From contig JBFFSQ010000006.1 in assembly GCA_041572275.1 (NCBI GenBank), positions 1 to 34,728 on the forward strand: DNA of 34,728 nt. Direction: 5' to 3'. Of this stretch, positions 15,808 through 23,917 are shown piece by piece. Both the position numbers and the translations under genes were made by a program. Origin of the DNA: JBFFSQ01 sp041572275 (GTDB taxonomy: Bacteria > Pseudomonadota > Gammaproteobacteria > SZUA-229). The notes beneath the pieces are model-generated. The model was not told the origin of the DNA and did no database searches. It saw nothing but the letters and a program-made list of their open reading frames with translations. The first letter of the stretch is position 1. Every line of letters starts with the position of its first letter.

Positions 15808-17511
15808 GTGGCTATTCAACCCACAGAAAATATTCAATTCTCAGGCAGTATTCCTGCTATACCGGAGTTCGTCCAGAAATTTATTGCCCTGCATGGCCAG
15901 GACCATATCAGTGAACAGGAGTTGAATGTTCTCGAACAGCAGTCACCAGACCTGTTTCACCAGCTCTTATCAGTTATCAATTCTGATCATTTTAATCTTA
16001 CCACCAAGGTCAACACTATAGCCCAGGCCATTGATCATTCGGGATTTGAACGGGTGTGTAATTTGATGCTGGCACTGGTTGTGCACCGTACGTTCAGCCA
16101 GATTACGATCAATGGGCTGGACCTGGATGAGTTCTGGGAAGACTCTTTACGCCGCGCGGTCAGTGCCCGATTGGTAGGGGAGATTATTGGTCTGGATGGC
16201 AGTCGCTGTTTTGTGGCTGGCCTGCTACAGGATATCGGTTTCCTATTGTTATTTCTACAACACCCAGACAAAGCTATGCTCTGGTCAGAGTTTCGTAAGC
16301 GTGAACCCAGTGCTCGCTACATCATGGAACGGCATACGTTTGGCAATATGAGCCATGATCAGGCATTAAAGCCATTTTGCAAGCAATGGGGACTGCTGGA
16401 TATCATTGCAGTACCTCTGAGTCGTCACCACATTTGTGACAGGGCAACACTGGATGCGATCGATGCCCAGTTATGTCGGGTATTGTATTGTGCTGACTGG
16501 ATGGCTTCGGTGTATTCCTGCAGCGAAAAAAGCTTTGTGATTAATCACTGTCGCAAGATACTCACTGATAGTTTCGAAATGGAGTCCTATCGCACTGAAG
16601 AGCTGCTAGCCGCCATCCCGGATGAAATGGACGTAACGGCAATGGTGTTAAGCATCAAGATAAAACATCATATTGAATTTTCCCAGATACTGTTTGATGC
16701 CAATATCAAGTTGTCTGAAGACAATATCAACTTCCAGGAATTGACTCTGAGACTGGAACAGGCTTTGCGGGAGCGAGATCGTCTGGCCAGTGAACTCAAT
16801 CGTGAACTGGGACTGGCCCGTGAAATCCAGCAGAGTCTGTTGCCTTCTGATATGGACGAGAGTTTTCCTCTGGTTGGTTTGAATATGTCTGCTCGTTATT
16901 TGTCCGGTGACTTTTTTGATTACTTCAGGCTACCAGATGGACGTATTTATTTTAATCTGGGCGATGTCTCTGGAAAAGGTGTCAATGCAGCTCTGTTAAT
17001 GACCAAAACCAGTAGCCTGTTCAGGTGTCTGGGTAAACGCATTGATAATCCTGGGGAACTGTTACATCAGATCAACCTGGAACTCTGTGAAACATCTATC
17101 CATGGCATGTTTGTCACCATGATTGCCGGTTTGTACTATCCGGACAGTGGCCTGTTACAACTGGTGAATGCCGGTAATCCACCGGCCTTATTATTTACCC
17201 CCGAGGGACTGGCCTATGAAATCGAAGCGGCTGCTCCGCCATTGGGCGTGATAGCCGAAGCAGAGTTCCCGGTACGAGAGTTTCAGCTTGATGAGAATAG
17301 TCTGTATATGTTTTCCGATGGTGTGACTGAAGGCTTGTTGAAAAGCGGTGAAATGCTGGGGTTGAGTGGTTTATTTAAGGCTATTGCACTGATGGATCGA
17401 TCGCTGTCACCACGACAGCGTATACAAAAAGTGGTGAAACGATTTCAAGGTGCAACTCAGACTCTCAAGGATGATATTACTGTGCTGTTGCTGGAAAAAC
17501 AAAGGGATTGA
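15808..17511 (+). CDS. HDOD domain-PP2C (SpoIIE-type) serine phosphatase fusion
   Basis: A 567-residue cytoplasmic protein. Residues about 15-215 are an HDOD domain (starting SIPAIPEFVQKF), a signalling domain related to HD phosphohydrolases. A helical linker (about 295-345, ending LAREIQQSLLPS) leads to a PPM/SpoIIE phosphatase domain. The metal-binding acids are all present: D368 and D371 (SGDFFDYF), D386 (LGDVSGKG), D504 (FSDGVTEG) and D555/D556 (KDDITVLL). It should dephosphorylate a STAS-domain protein, most likely the one encoded two genes downstream. It starts with GTG at 15808 with no clear ribosome-binding site, and its stop is one base before the kinase gene. The signal read by the HDOD domain is unknown. 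It is the first gene of an apparent seven-gene operon. Confidence 0.9.
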   Translation: MAIQPTENIQFSGSIPAIPEFVQKFIALHGQDHISEQELNVLEQQSPDLFHQLLSVINSDHFNLTTKVNTIAQAIDHSGFERVCNLMLALVVHRTFSQITINGLDLDEFWEDSLRRAVSARLVGEIIGLDGSRCFVAGLLQDIGFLLLFLQHPDKAMLWSEFRKREPSARYIMERHTFGNMSHDQALKPFCKQWGLLDIIAVPLSRHHICDRATLDAIDAQLCRVLYCADWMASVYSCSEKSFVINHCRKILTDSFEMESYRTEELLAAIPDEMDVTAMVLSIKIKHHIEFSQILFDANIKLSEDNINFQELTLRLEQALRERDRLASELNRELGLAREIQQSLLPSDMDESFPLVGLNMSARYLSGDFFDYFRLPDGRIYFNLGDVSGKGVNAALLMTKTSSLFRCLGKRIDNPGELLHQINLELCETSIHGMFVTMIAGLYYPDSGLLQLVNAGNPPALLFTPEGLAYEIEAAAPPLGVIAEAEFPVREFQLDENSLYMFSDGVTEGLLKSGEMLGLSGLFKAIALMDRSLSPRQRIQKVVKRFQGATQTLKDDITVLLLEKQRD

Positions 17512-17512
17512 T

Positions 17513-17962
17513 ATGGAAAAAATCAGTCGTATCCATTTTTTATCACGAGCCGATAAGCTTAAACCGGTACGAGATGCGGTACGTCAACTGGTCATTGAGC
17601 AGGGCGGTAATGGGGATAATGTGGATTGTATTGTGATGGCTATTAATGAGGCCTGTATGAATGTGATTCAACATGCCTACAAACAACAGGATGATGGTGA
17701 AGTCATTCTGGAGTTCTGGAAAGATGGAGAAGAGCTGGTGATTCGTATTTATGATTTTGCAGGCAAGGTGGATGTCAATAACATACATCCACGTCCACTG
17801 GATGATTTACGGCCCGGCGGCTTAGGGGTTCATCTTATACAGAAAGTGATGGATACAGTAGCTTACATAGATATGTCAGGGAATGTAGGTAATCTTCTGG
17901 AAATGCGCAAGAAACTTAGTGACAGCATACAGTGTGATATAAATTGTAAGGATAAAATTTAA
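17513..17962 (+). CDS. RsbW/SpoIIAB-like anti-sigma-type serine kinase
   Basis: A 149-residue GHKL-fold kinase. The N-box is E46-x3-N50-x3-H54 (INEACMNVIQHAY), followed by the D-x-x-G region (IYDFAGKVD) and the G2-like glycines in RPGGLGVHLI. Such proteins phosphorylate a Ser on a STAS partner and, in some systems, hold a sigma factor. No sigma factor is encoded nearby. The start at 17513 is chosen because AAAGGGA precedes it by five bases and it lies one base after the previous stop; an in-frame extension to 17450 would overlap the phosphatase gene. The next gene, one base downstream, encodes the STAS protein that should be its substrate. Confidence 0.9.
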   Translation: MEKISRIHFLSRADKLKPVRDAVRQLVIEQGGNGDNVDCIVMAINEACMNVIQHAYKQQDDGEVILEFWKDGEELVIRIYDFAGKVDVNNIHPRPLDDLRPGGLGVHLIQKVMDTVAYIDMSGNVGNLLEMRKKLSDSIQCDINCKDKI

Positions 17963-17963
17963 G

Positions 17964-18284
17964 ATGAATTATCCCACTGAGAAATATGCTGATTTTATTG
18001 TCATATCACTGACCGGCGAGGTGGATCTTAATTATTCGCCACAGGCTCGAAAGCAAATTCTTGCACAGTTAATGCAACATAAGAACGTGTTGGTGAATTT
18101 ATCGGATGTTAAGTATATCGACAGTTCAGGTGTTGCCAGCCTGGTAGAAGGCTTTCAGTTGGCGCGGAGTAAACAATTAAAATTTGGCTTACTCGGTGTC
18201 AGTCGAGCGGCTATGCAAGTGTTACAACTGGCCAGGCTCGACAAGGTTTTTCCGATTTACGAATCGATTGAGGATTTTGAATAA
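17964..18284 (+). CDS. STAS-domain protein (anti-sigma-factor-antagonist type)
   Basis: A single STAS domain of 106 residues. The phosphorylation loop is YIDSSGVASL, with S54 and S55; by comparison with SpoIIAA the second Ser is the expected phosphoacceptor. The flanking genes provide the kinase (upstream) and phosphatase (two upstream) needed to switch it. The next gene, six bases downstream, is an MlaE-type permease. In the Mla system the STAS protein MlaB is a subunit of the transporter and binds the ATPase MlaF. So this protein may be both the partner-switch antagonist and an MlaB-like transporter regulator. The domain assignment is firm; the dual role is inferred. Confidence 0.92.
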   Translation: MNYPTEKYADFIVISLTGEVDLNYSPQARKQILAQLMQHKNVLVNLSDVKYIDSSGVASLVEGFQLARSKQLKFGLLGVSRAAMQVLQLARLDKVFPIYESIEDFE

Positions 18285-18290
18285 ATCGTC

Positions 18291-19088
18291 GTGAAAAATA
18301 TGCAGAAACTCATTTCACATATTGGTTTGCTTACGGTCAGGATTCTGGAAGAACTGGGTTATGTGGCAATGTTGTTAGTAGAATCTCTACGCTGGCTTGT
18401 GAGTGGTCGATTGCAGCAACAACCGGTCCGTCTGCGGCACATATTTCATGAGGCTATGCATATTGGTGTTTTTGCCGTGCCCATAGTTGCTGTACTCAGT
18501 TTTGCAGTAGGTACCATGTTGGCTATCCAGGGGCTGGAAACCTTGAAGCCTTATGGTGCTCAGTCACAGGTGGTACGGGGTATCGGTTTGTCCGTTACAC
18601 GAGAATTCTCCTCACTGATTATCGGCATTATGGTGGCTGGACGCAGTGGTTCTGCTATTACGGCTCGAATCGGTACCATGATGGAAGCCCAGGAAATCGA
18701 TGCCTTACGTGTGATTGGTATCAACCCGGTCCGATATCTGGCAGCACCAATTCTTATGGCAATGTTAATTACCGTACCGCTGTTGACGGTACTGGGTGAT
18801 TGTATGGCCATTATTGGCGGTGCCTTTTATACATCGCTTGAACTTAATATGTCGATGACAGCTTACTTTGAGCGTACCTATGAAATTCTATCGTTTAACG
18901 ATGTCGCACAGGGTTTGATCAAGAGTGTGGTGTTTGCCGTGATCATCGTGTTAGTGAGTGTTAGTAATGGCTTTCAGGTCAGGGGTGGTGCCGAAGGGGT
19001 GGGCAGGGCTACCACACGATCGGTGGTGCTCGCTATTAGTTTCATTGTGATTGCCGATATGATTTTTACTTTCTTCCTGACTCGTTAA
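18291..19088 (+). CDS. MlaE-family ABC transporter permease
   Basis: A 265-residue inner-membrane permease of the MlaE/Ttg2B family (DUF140), which moves phospholipids or other lipids with an MCE protein and an ATPase. Family features include VLSFAVGTMLAIQGLETLKP near residues 65-85, the stretch around REFSSLIIGIMVAGRSGSAI (about 105-125), and EAQEIDALRVIGINPVRYL, the coupling region. About five to six hydrophobic segments are present. The GTG at 18291 is used; ATG at 18300 is an alternative, and neither has a strong ribosome-binding site. The ATPase gene begins one base after its stop. The order permease-ATPase-MCE-lipoprotein differs from the classical mlaFEDCB order. Confidence 0.93.
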   Translation: MKNMQKLISHIGLLTVRILEELGYVAMLLVESLRWLVSGRLQQQPVRLRHIFHEAMHIGVFAVPIVAVLSFAVGTMLAIQGLETLKPYGAQSQVVRGIGLSVTREFSSLIIGIMVAGRSGSAITARIGTMMEAQEIDALRVIGINPVRYLAAPILMAMLITVPLLTVLGDCMAIIGGAFYTSLELNMSMTAYFERTYEILSFNDVAQGLIKSVVFAVIIVLVSVSNGFQVRGGAEGVGRATTRSVVLAISFIVIADMIFTFFLTR

Positions 19089-19089
19089 A

Positions 19090-19914
19090 ATGAATACACA
19101 GACACCGGATCATAGATACGACGCAAATATCGCCATTGAGGTTGAAAACCTGGTGACCCATTATGGTGATCGTTTGATACTGAAGAATATCAATTTCACC
19201 GTGAAAAAAGGCGAGATCATGGTGATTATGGGCGGCAGTGGTTCTGGTAAGAGTACACTGCTACGGTTTTTACTGGGATTGAATACACCAACGTCTGGTT
19301 GCGTGCGTCTTCTTGGTAAAGACATTACTCATATGACGCCACGTGAGTTACACGATATGCGTAAAAATATGGGTGTTGCGTTTCAAGGTGGTGCTTTGTT
19401 TGGTTCCATGACGGTGGCTGAAAATATTGAGCTGCCTTTGTATGAGCATACGCGACTGGATGCACAAACCATGCGCATCATGAGTCGGATGAAACTGGAA
19501 GTGGTCAACCTGGCAGGTTTTGAGGACTTAATGCCATCACAACTATCGGGTGGCATGATTAAGCGGGCAGCATTGGCTCGGGCTGTGATTATGGATCCGA
19601 AGCTATTGTTCTTTGATGAGCCTTCAGCAGGGCTTGATCCCGTAGTCGCTGCCGAGCTAGATGAGTTGATTCTTAAACTCAGAGAAGCAATGAATATGAC
19701 AATTGTGGTAGTGACTCATGAACTGGAGAGTGCCTTTAAAATTGCAGATCGTATTACGGTGCTGGATGCCGGTGAAATTCTGATGTGTGGTACGGTAGAC
19801 GAAGTCCGCAAGAGTGAGAACGAACGTATTCATAACTTACTGAACCGTAAACCAAAACAGGATGTGGTAGATGTGGATCAATACCTGAGCCGATTAACCG
19901 GACATGAAATATAA
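19090..19914 (+). CDS. MlaF-family ABC transporter ATPase
   Basis: A 274-residue ABC ATPase of the lipid-transport (MlaF) type. Walker A is GGSGSGKST (residues 48-56), the Q-loop lies in VAFQGGALFGSMTV, the signature is LSGGMIKRAALARA, Walker B is LLFFDEPSAGLDP, and the switch His is in VVVTHEL. All catalytic motifs are intact. It powers the permease encoded one base upstream and feeds the MCE protein encoded 12 bases downstream. In E. coli the STAS protein MlaB binds MlaF and is needed for activity; the only STAS protein here is the one upstream of the permease. Confidence 0.95.
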   Translation: MNTQTPDHRYDANIAIEVENLVTHYGDRLILKNINFTVKKGEIMVIMGGSGSGKSTLLRFLLGLNTPTSGCVRLLGKDITHMTPRELHDMRKNMGVAFQGGALFGSMTVAENIELPLYEHTRLDAQTMRIMSRMKLEVVNLAGFEDLMPSQLSGGMIKRAALARAVIMDPKLLFFDEPSAGLDPVVAAELDELILKLREAMNMTIVVVTHELESAFKIADRITVLDAGEILMCGTVDEVRKSENERIHNLLNRKPKQDVVDVDQYLSRLTGHEI

Positions 19915-19926
19915 ACATAAACAGCA

Positions 19927-20793
19927 ATGAAAAAAGACAATATAAATTATTTTGCGGTAGGTGTGTTTGTGTTGGCAATGCTTATTCTAGCCTTTGTCGC
20001 GCTGTATCGCGTGACTGGAAAGCAGGTGGATGCTGAGCAGTATTACACCGTGTTTAAAAATATTACGGGCATCAACGATGGGGCAGCTGTGACCTACGGC
20101 GGTTATCAGATTGGTCAGGTAGTGGAAATTACACCGATGCAGGTTAATCATCAGACCTTGTATCGATTAACTTTGGATATCAAAGGTGATTGGGGGATAC
20201 CTGATGATAGTGTGGCCCAGATTCTCAAGCCTGGCCTGATTTCAGATCAGCAAGTGGAAATATTTGAAGGTCAGTCAGTCACTCAATATAAACCTGAAGA
20301 TACCATTGCCAGCAAGGCATCCGTAGATATGATGGCGCTGATGAACAATATTGGCAATGAGCTGGATAGTTTTATTCCAAACATGACCAAAGATATTTCT
20401 ACATTGCTCAAGAATCTCAATGACAGTGCGTTGCAGCTTTCTCGCATGCTCAATGATGACAACCGTCAACACGTCGATAATATGTTTCGTAATGCCGAAC
20501 AGTCCACGCAGAATCTGGCTCGACTGTCGGCGGGATTTGAACGTGCTAATGCACAGCTCAATGAGTTACTGGAACACTCGAATGCGTTGCTGAGTGACAA
20601 CAACCAGGATATCCGTCACTCCGTCATTCAATTGCGTGACTCACTTGATACGGTATCAGAGCATATTCATGCCATCATGTATAACCTCGATACTTCGAGT
20701 CGCAATGTCAATGAATTTACCCGCCAGCTTAGAGGCAATCCGGGGGTTATTCTTGGTAGTCAGCCACCTGTGGATCAGGCGGAGTCGCAGTGA
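19927..20793 (+). CDS. MCE-domain protein (MlaD-like)
   Basis: A 288-residue protein with one N-terminal membrane anchor (FAVGVFVLAMLILAFVALYR, residues about 9-28), a single MCE domain (about 38-125, including INDGAAVTYGGYQIGQVVEI) and a long helical, probably coiled-coil C-terminus (about 145-270). MCE proteins form hexameric rings in the periplasm with a lipid-conducting pore. E. coli MlaD is about 180 residues, so this one has a longer helical tail that could extend into the periplasm. It lies between the ATPase gene and the lipoprotein gene, whose start overlaps its stop (TGATG). No MlaC-type periplasmic carrier is encoded in the operon. Confidence 0.93.
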   Translation: MKKDNINYFAVGVFVLAMLILAFVALYRVTGKQVDAEQYYTVFKNITGINDGAAVTYGGYQIGQVVEITPMQVNHQTLYRLTLDIKGDWGIPDDSVAQILKPGLISDQQVEIFEGQSVTQYKPEDTIASKASVDMMALMNNIGNELDSFIPNMTKDISTLLKNLNDSALQLSRMLNDDNRQHVDNMFRNAEQSTQNLARLSAGFERANAQLNELLEHSNALLSDNNQDIRHSVIQLRDSLDTVSEHIHAIMYNLDTSSRNVNEFTRQLRGNPGVILGSQPPVDQAESQ

Positions 20794-21407
20794 TGAATAA
20801 CATGATATCAGCCTTGTGTGCAGTCATTGTTGTGGCGCTGTTATCTGCGTGTAGCATCGGCGGTAGCGCCATTCCGGAAGATCATTATTACCGGCTGCCA
20901 GAGGTGTCTACAGAGAAACAGCTGAAGACACCATTTCAAAATCTGCTCATCAAGCCTGTCAGGGTTGCCGGCCTTTACCATGAGCGCAGTCTGCTCTATG
21001 TGGAAACCGATAGTCCACTGGAGTTACGGCGTTATCACTACCATTACTGGGTGGAGCCCCCGGCGTTATTGCTGACTAAACAGATTCAGGCGTATTTTAA
21101 GGCCAGGGATCATGCTGATCACTCTTCGCTGGCACCGTCACAATCAGCCGCAGTGATCATGGTGCCACGACTACTGAATTTTGAACGATTGGTGGGACCT
21201 GCCGGGATTGAAGTGCTGGTCAGGCTTGAATTTGTACTACAGCATCAGGGCGCTGGACAGCGTGACTGGACACAAATATACAGTGCTCAGGTGCCTGTTG
21301 ATTCTGTCAGCATGCATGATACGGTCCGCGCTTTTGGTGCGGCAATTGATCAGACCATACAGGCATTAAACGCCGACCTGCTTAAGCTGGCTGAAGCTCA
21401 AGGTTAA
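20793..21407 (+). CDS. ABC-type transport auxiliary lipoprotein (PqiC-like)
   Basis: A lipoprotein of about 204 residues. The signal peptide ends with the lipobox LLSAC, cysteine being near residue 20, and the mature part begins SIGGSAIPEDHYYRLPE, as in the PqiC/auxiliary-lipoprotein family. These sit in the outer membrane and receive or anchor MCE-protein machinery. The residue after Cys is Ser rather than Asp, consistent with outer-membrane sorting. ATG at 20793 is chosen: GGAG lies eight bases upstream and the codon overlaps the MCE gene stop. It completes an inner-to-outer-membrane lipid path with the three preceding genes. It is the last gene of the operon, and I see no strong terminator after it. 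Confidence 0.88.
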   Translation: MNNMISALCAVIVVALLSACSIGGSAIPEDHYYRLPEVSTEKQLKTPFQNLLIKPVRVAGLYHERSLLYVETDSPLELRRYHYHYWVEPPALLLTKQIQAYFKARDHADHSSLAPSQSAAVIMVPRLLNFERLVGPAGIEVLVRLEFVLQHQGAGQRDWTQIYSAQVPVDSVSMHDTVRAFGAAIDQTIQALNADLLKLAEAQG

Positions 21408-21551
21408 TATCTCTCTGCTTGCTAGTCAGCCTATGTTGTTCTCATACGGTTGGAGGCCATAGCTAACCGGTAATCTAAGAAAGGCTAAAAAAATACTAAA
21501 GAAATCCGATGATCAGCCGCTAATTTAATTAACAAATCAGAGGCTGATGTT

Positions 21552-21869
21552 ATGTACATGTCACAAACACCGCAGGCCAGACCGGCCGATGTCTATAATC
21601 ACTCCCGTGGTGCTGTGTTCAGTGATGCCAGTTTTGGTTTTATGCCCGCTTTCATGGATATCCATAATCTGGAAGTGCATCTGTCCGCATATAAAGATGG
21701 TAATCCTGCCGTAGTTCATATCCTCGATGGTTTGCCTGCCAGCTGGGTCAGTGAGTGGGGAAGTGATGGCCAGGCCGTAGCGCTTAAAACAGGTGTTATT
21801 GCAGGCTTTATGCGTAATGGCTGTTTTTATACCATTAATGAAATTTTGAATGACTTGCGCGATTCATAA
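21552..21869 (+). CDS. Hypothetical protein, 105 residues
   Basis: A small soluble protein that I do not recognise. It has no signal peptide, membrane segment or metal motif. The middle reads like a mixed alpha/beta fold (AVVHILDGLPASWVSEWGSD, residues about 53-72), ending with the helix FYTINEILNDLRDS. The ATG at 21552 has an AGAGG site eight bases upstream; ATG at 21558 is an alternative. A seven-base inverted repeat (ATCAGCC 21512-21518, GGCTGAT 21542-21548) touches that site. It stands alone, 144 bases after the transporter operon and 178 bases before the GFA-family gene. Codon use is like that of neighbouring genes, so it is likely real. Confidence 0.7.
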   Translation: MYMSQTPQARPADVYNHSRGAVFSDASFGFMPAFMDIHNLEVHLSAYKDGNPAVVHILDGLPASWVSEWGSDGQAVALKTGVIAGFMRNGCFYTINEILNDLRDS

Positions 21870-22047
21870 ATAAACACATTTTCCCTGGTTGATGCAATTC
21901 TCCATCCCATTAGCTATTAGGTTCTCGTTCAGATCCATATTTTCTTAGAAAATTGACAGTTGAGTCGATATTCTTCATCCTGTTGTGCACGTCATCTAAT
22001 AATAAACATAGGATGTGATATGAAAACTATACGACAGGGAGAATTAT

Positions 22048-22407
22048 ATGTCTGAACGTTATCATGGCAGTTGCCATTGTGGAGCTGTTCATTTTTCATT
22101 TGAGAGCGAAGCTATCACCCGGGGCTTGCGTTGTAATTGCTCCTTATGTACACGTAAAGGTGCGATGATGACTCCGCTGGCGTATGCACCCGACCAGTTT
22201 AACTACGAGGCAGATGAAGGGCAGTTAGGGCTGTATCAGTTTGGTAAAAAGACAGCCAGGCATTTTTTCTGTAAGACCTGCGGTATTTATACTTTTCATG
22301 AGACCGCCAGGCAACCGGGGCATTACCGGGCTAATCTGGGCTGTATCGAGGACCTCGATACAACAGGCTTTGAGGTGGACGTGTTTGATGGTAAGCATTT
22401 GCTCTAG
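22048..22407 (+). CDS. GFA/CENP-V family zinc protein
   Basis: A 119-residue protein of the Gfa-like (glutathione-dependent formaldehyde-activating) family. The zinc-binding Cys pattern is complete: C9 and C11 (SCHCGAVHFSFE), C29, C31 and C34 (CNCSLCTRKG), and C75 and C78 (FFCKTCG), with the GIYTFHETARQPGHYRANLG stretch typical of the family. The original member condenses formaldehyde with glutathione, but most homologues have unproven substrates, so the enzymatic call is tentative. A good site (CAGGGAG) lies upstream of the ATG. It converges on sbcB with nine bases between the stops. Confidence 0.88.
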   Translation: MSERYHGSCHCGAVHFSFESEAITRGLRCNCSLCTRKGAMMTPLAYAPDQFNYEADEGQLGLYQFGKKTARHFFCKTCGIYTFHETARQPGHYRANLGCIEDLDTTGFEVDVFDGKHLL

Positions 22408-22420
22408 GCATTTTGCCTAG
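22404..22420. terminator. Small hairpin containing both stop codons of convergent genes
   Basis: CTAGGCA (22404-22410) and TGCCTAG (22414-22420) form a perfect seven-base stem with a TTT loop. The TAG stop of the GFA gene (22405-22407) and the minus-strand TAG stop of sbcB (22417-22419) both lie within the arms. No T-run follows in either direction, so termination is uncertain. Confidence 0.4.
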
Positions 22421-23862
22421 AATGAGGCCTGCACGCTTTCTCCATAACGCTTAAGCTCTTCAAGAATCTGTTTCTGTTTTGCATTAATTTCAGTACTGGC
22501 AAGGAGCTCATTGAGCCGGGTCATATACGATTCGAGACTGATGCTGCCACCACCCGTGTCAGAGGTAAAACGCTGTTCACGATAGTGTTGCCATATCTGG
22601 CGTTCATCGGGATTGAGTGTCTCTGGATAATTTCGGGCGCGGTAACGAAACAGCAGTTCGGGTAAGCGCTCATCATCAAAATTCAGGTCAAGATCAGCGA
22701 GCTGATCGATAGCGGTGTGGCGGATGGTTTCCATGCGTTGTCGGTCTTCATTACTGAAAAAACCACCGCTATATAGGCTCTGATCAGGGTCGCTGATGGC
22801 TTCAAAATCATTGTCACTGAATACATACTGTATTTTTCTGGCGAGGTCAGGTGCTTGATTGAGCATCTCCAGATGTTTGAAATGCAGGTCTTTATCAATG
22901 TGTGTACGTTCAGCAGAGGCCGCATCCAGGGTGTTTAGCGGTACTACCACTGGGCATTTATTGATATGTACCGTCTTCAGCGGGATCCGTTCCTCACCAT
23001 CGGCCAGCTCGTCCTTTGGTGTATAGAGTCGATGTTTGATTGTATCCTTATCCAGATCAATCAAGTCTTGTGGGTCATAGCGCAGGTCATACACAATAAT
23101 GCCGTTCTTATTGACGGGGTGCTGGGCCAGCGGGATGATCATGGCTGTGTTGCACACATCGCCGGGATACATGCCAGAGGTATGGAGTACAGGTTGTGGA
23201 TGGGCCAGATTGAGTAATTGCGCAACCTTGTGTTTGCTTCTGTTCTCGAACACATACTGATACAGTCGTGGCTGTTTTTCCTTGATCAAACGAGCAACTG
23301 CGATGGTGGCATATACGTCTGACATGGCATCATGGGCGGCATCATGGCTGATGTCATTGGCCTGGGTGATGAGTTCGAGACGGTTGGTGGCAACACCGTC
23401 TTCAGTCACTGGCCATTTGATACCTTCCGGACGCAGAGCGCGAGTGATACGAACCAGGTCGATAATGTCCCAACGTGAATTACCATTCTGCCATTCACGG
23501 GCGTAGGCATCGAAAAAATTCCGGTACAGGGTATAGCGGGTGAATTCATCATCGAAACGAATATTGTTAAAACCAACAACACAGGTCGCTGGGGTGGCAA
23601 ATTCCTGATGAATGGTGGCGATAAACTCGGCCTCAATCAGACCTTCTTGCTGAGTTCGTTGTGGCGTGATACCAGTGACCAGACACGCTTCTGGAACAGG
23701 CAGGACATCGTCTGCAGCCTTGCAATAAATATCTAGAGGGTCGCTAATGATATTGAGATTTTCGTCTGTACGTATGCCAGCAAATTGGGCAATACGATCA
23801 CGTCTGGGGTCGGTGCCAAAGGTTTCATAATCATACCAGTACATCGAAGGTTTACGTGTCAT
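22417..23862 (-). CDS. sbcB: Exodeoxyribonuclease I
   Basis: SbcB degrades single-stranded DNA from 3' to 5' in recombination and mismatch repair. The 481 residues match the usual length of about 475. The DEDDh exonuclease residues are visible: D11 and E13 (YDYETFGTDPRRDRIAQFAG), the next Asp in VGFNNIRFDDEFTRY (about 105-120), and the His/Asp pair in HDAAHDAMSDVYAT (about 175-190). The central SH3-like and C-terminal helical parts follow (NARRYPE-type motif as RARNYPETLNPDE). It is probably monocistronic, 55 bases from the cbbO stop upstream. The ATG at 23862 was kept; an extension is not supported. Confidence 0.96.
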   Translation of the reverse strand: MTRKPSMYWYDYETFGTDPRRDRIAQFAGIRTDENLNIISDPLDIYCKAADDVLPVPEACLVTGITPQRTQQEGLIEAEFIATIHQEFATPATCVVGFNNIRFDDEFTRYTLYRNFFDAYAREWQNGNSRWDIIDLVRITRALRPEGIKWPVTEDGVATNRLELITQANDISHDAAHDAMSDVYATIAVARLIKEKQPRLYQYVFENRSKHKVAQLLNLAHPQPVLHTSGMYPGDVCNTAMIIPLAQHPVNKNGIIVYDLRYDPQDLIDLDKDTIKHRLYTPKDELADGEERIPLKTVHINKCPVVVPLNTLDAASAERTHIDKDLHFKHLEMLNQAPDLARKIQYVFSDNDFEAISDPDQSLYSGGFFSNEDRQRMETIRHTAIDQLADLDLNFDDERLPELLFRYRARNYPETLNPDERQIWQHYREQRFTSDTGGGSISLESYMTRLNELLASTEINAKQKQILEELKRYGESVQASF

Positions 23863-23917
23863 TTCAGAACCTGTCCAGGCGTTTATATGGTGATTGAGTG
23901 GCTACCTAGGATAGAGA

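Noticed and set aside
17450..17512. Upstream extension of the RsbW-like kinase gene
   Set aside because: The 21 extra codons overlap the end of the phosphatase gene and encode no conserved sequence; the ATG at 17513 has a good ribosome-binding site and begins the domain.
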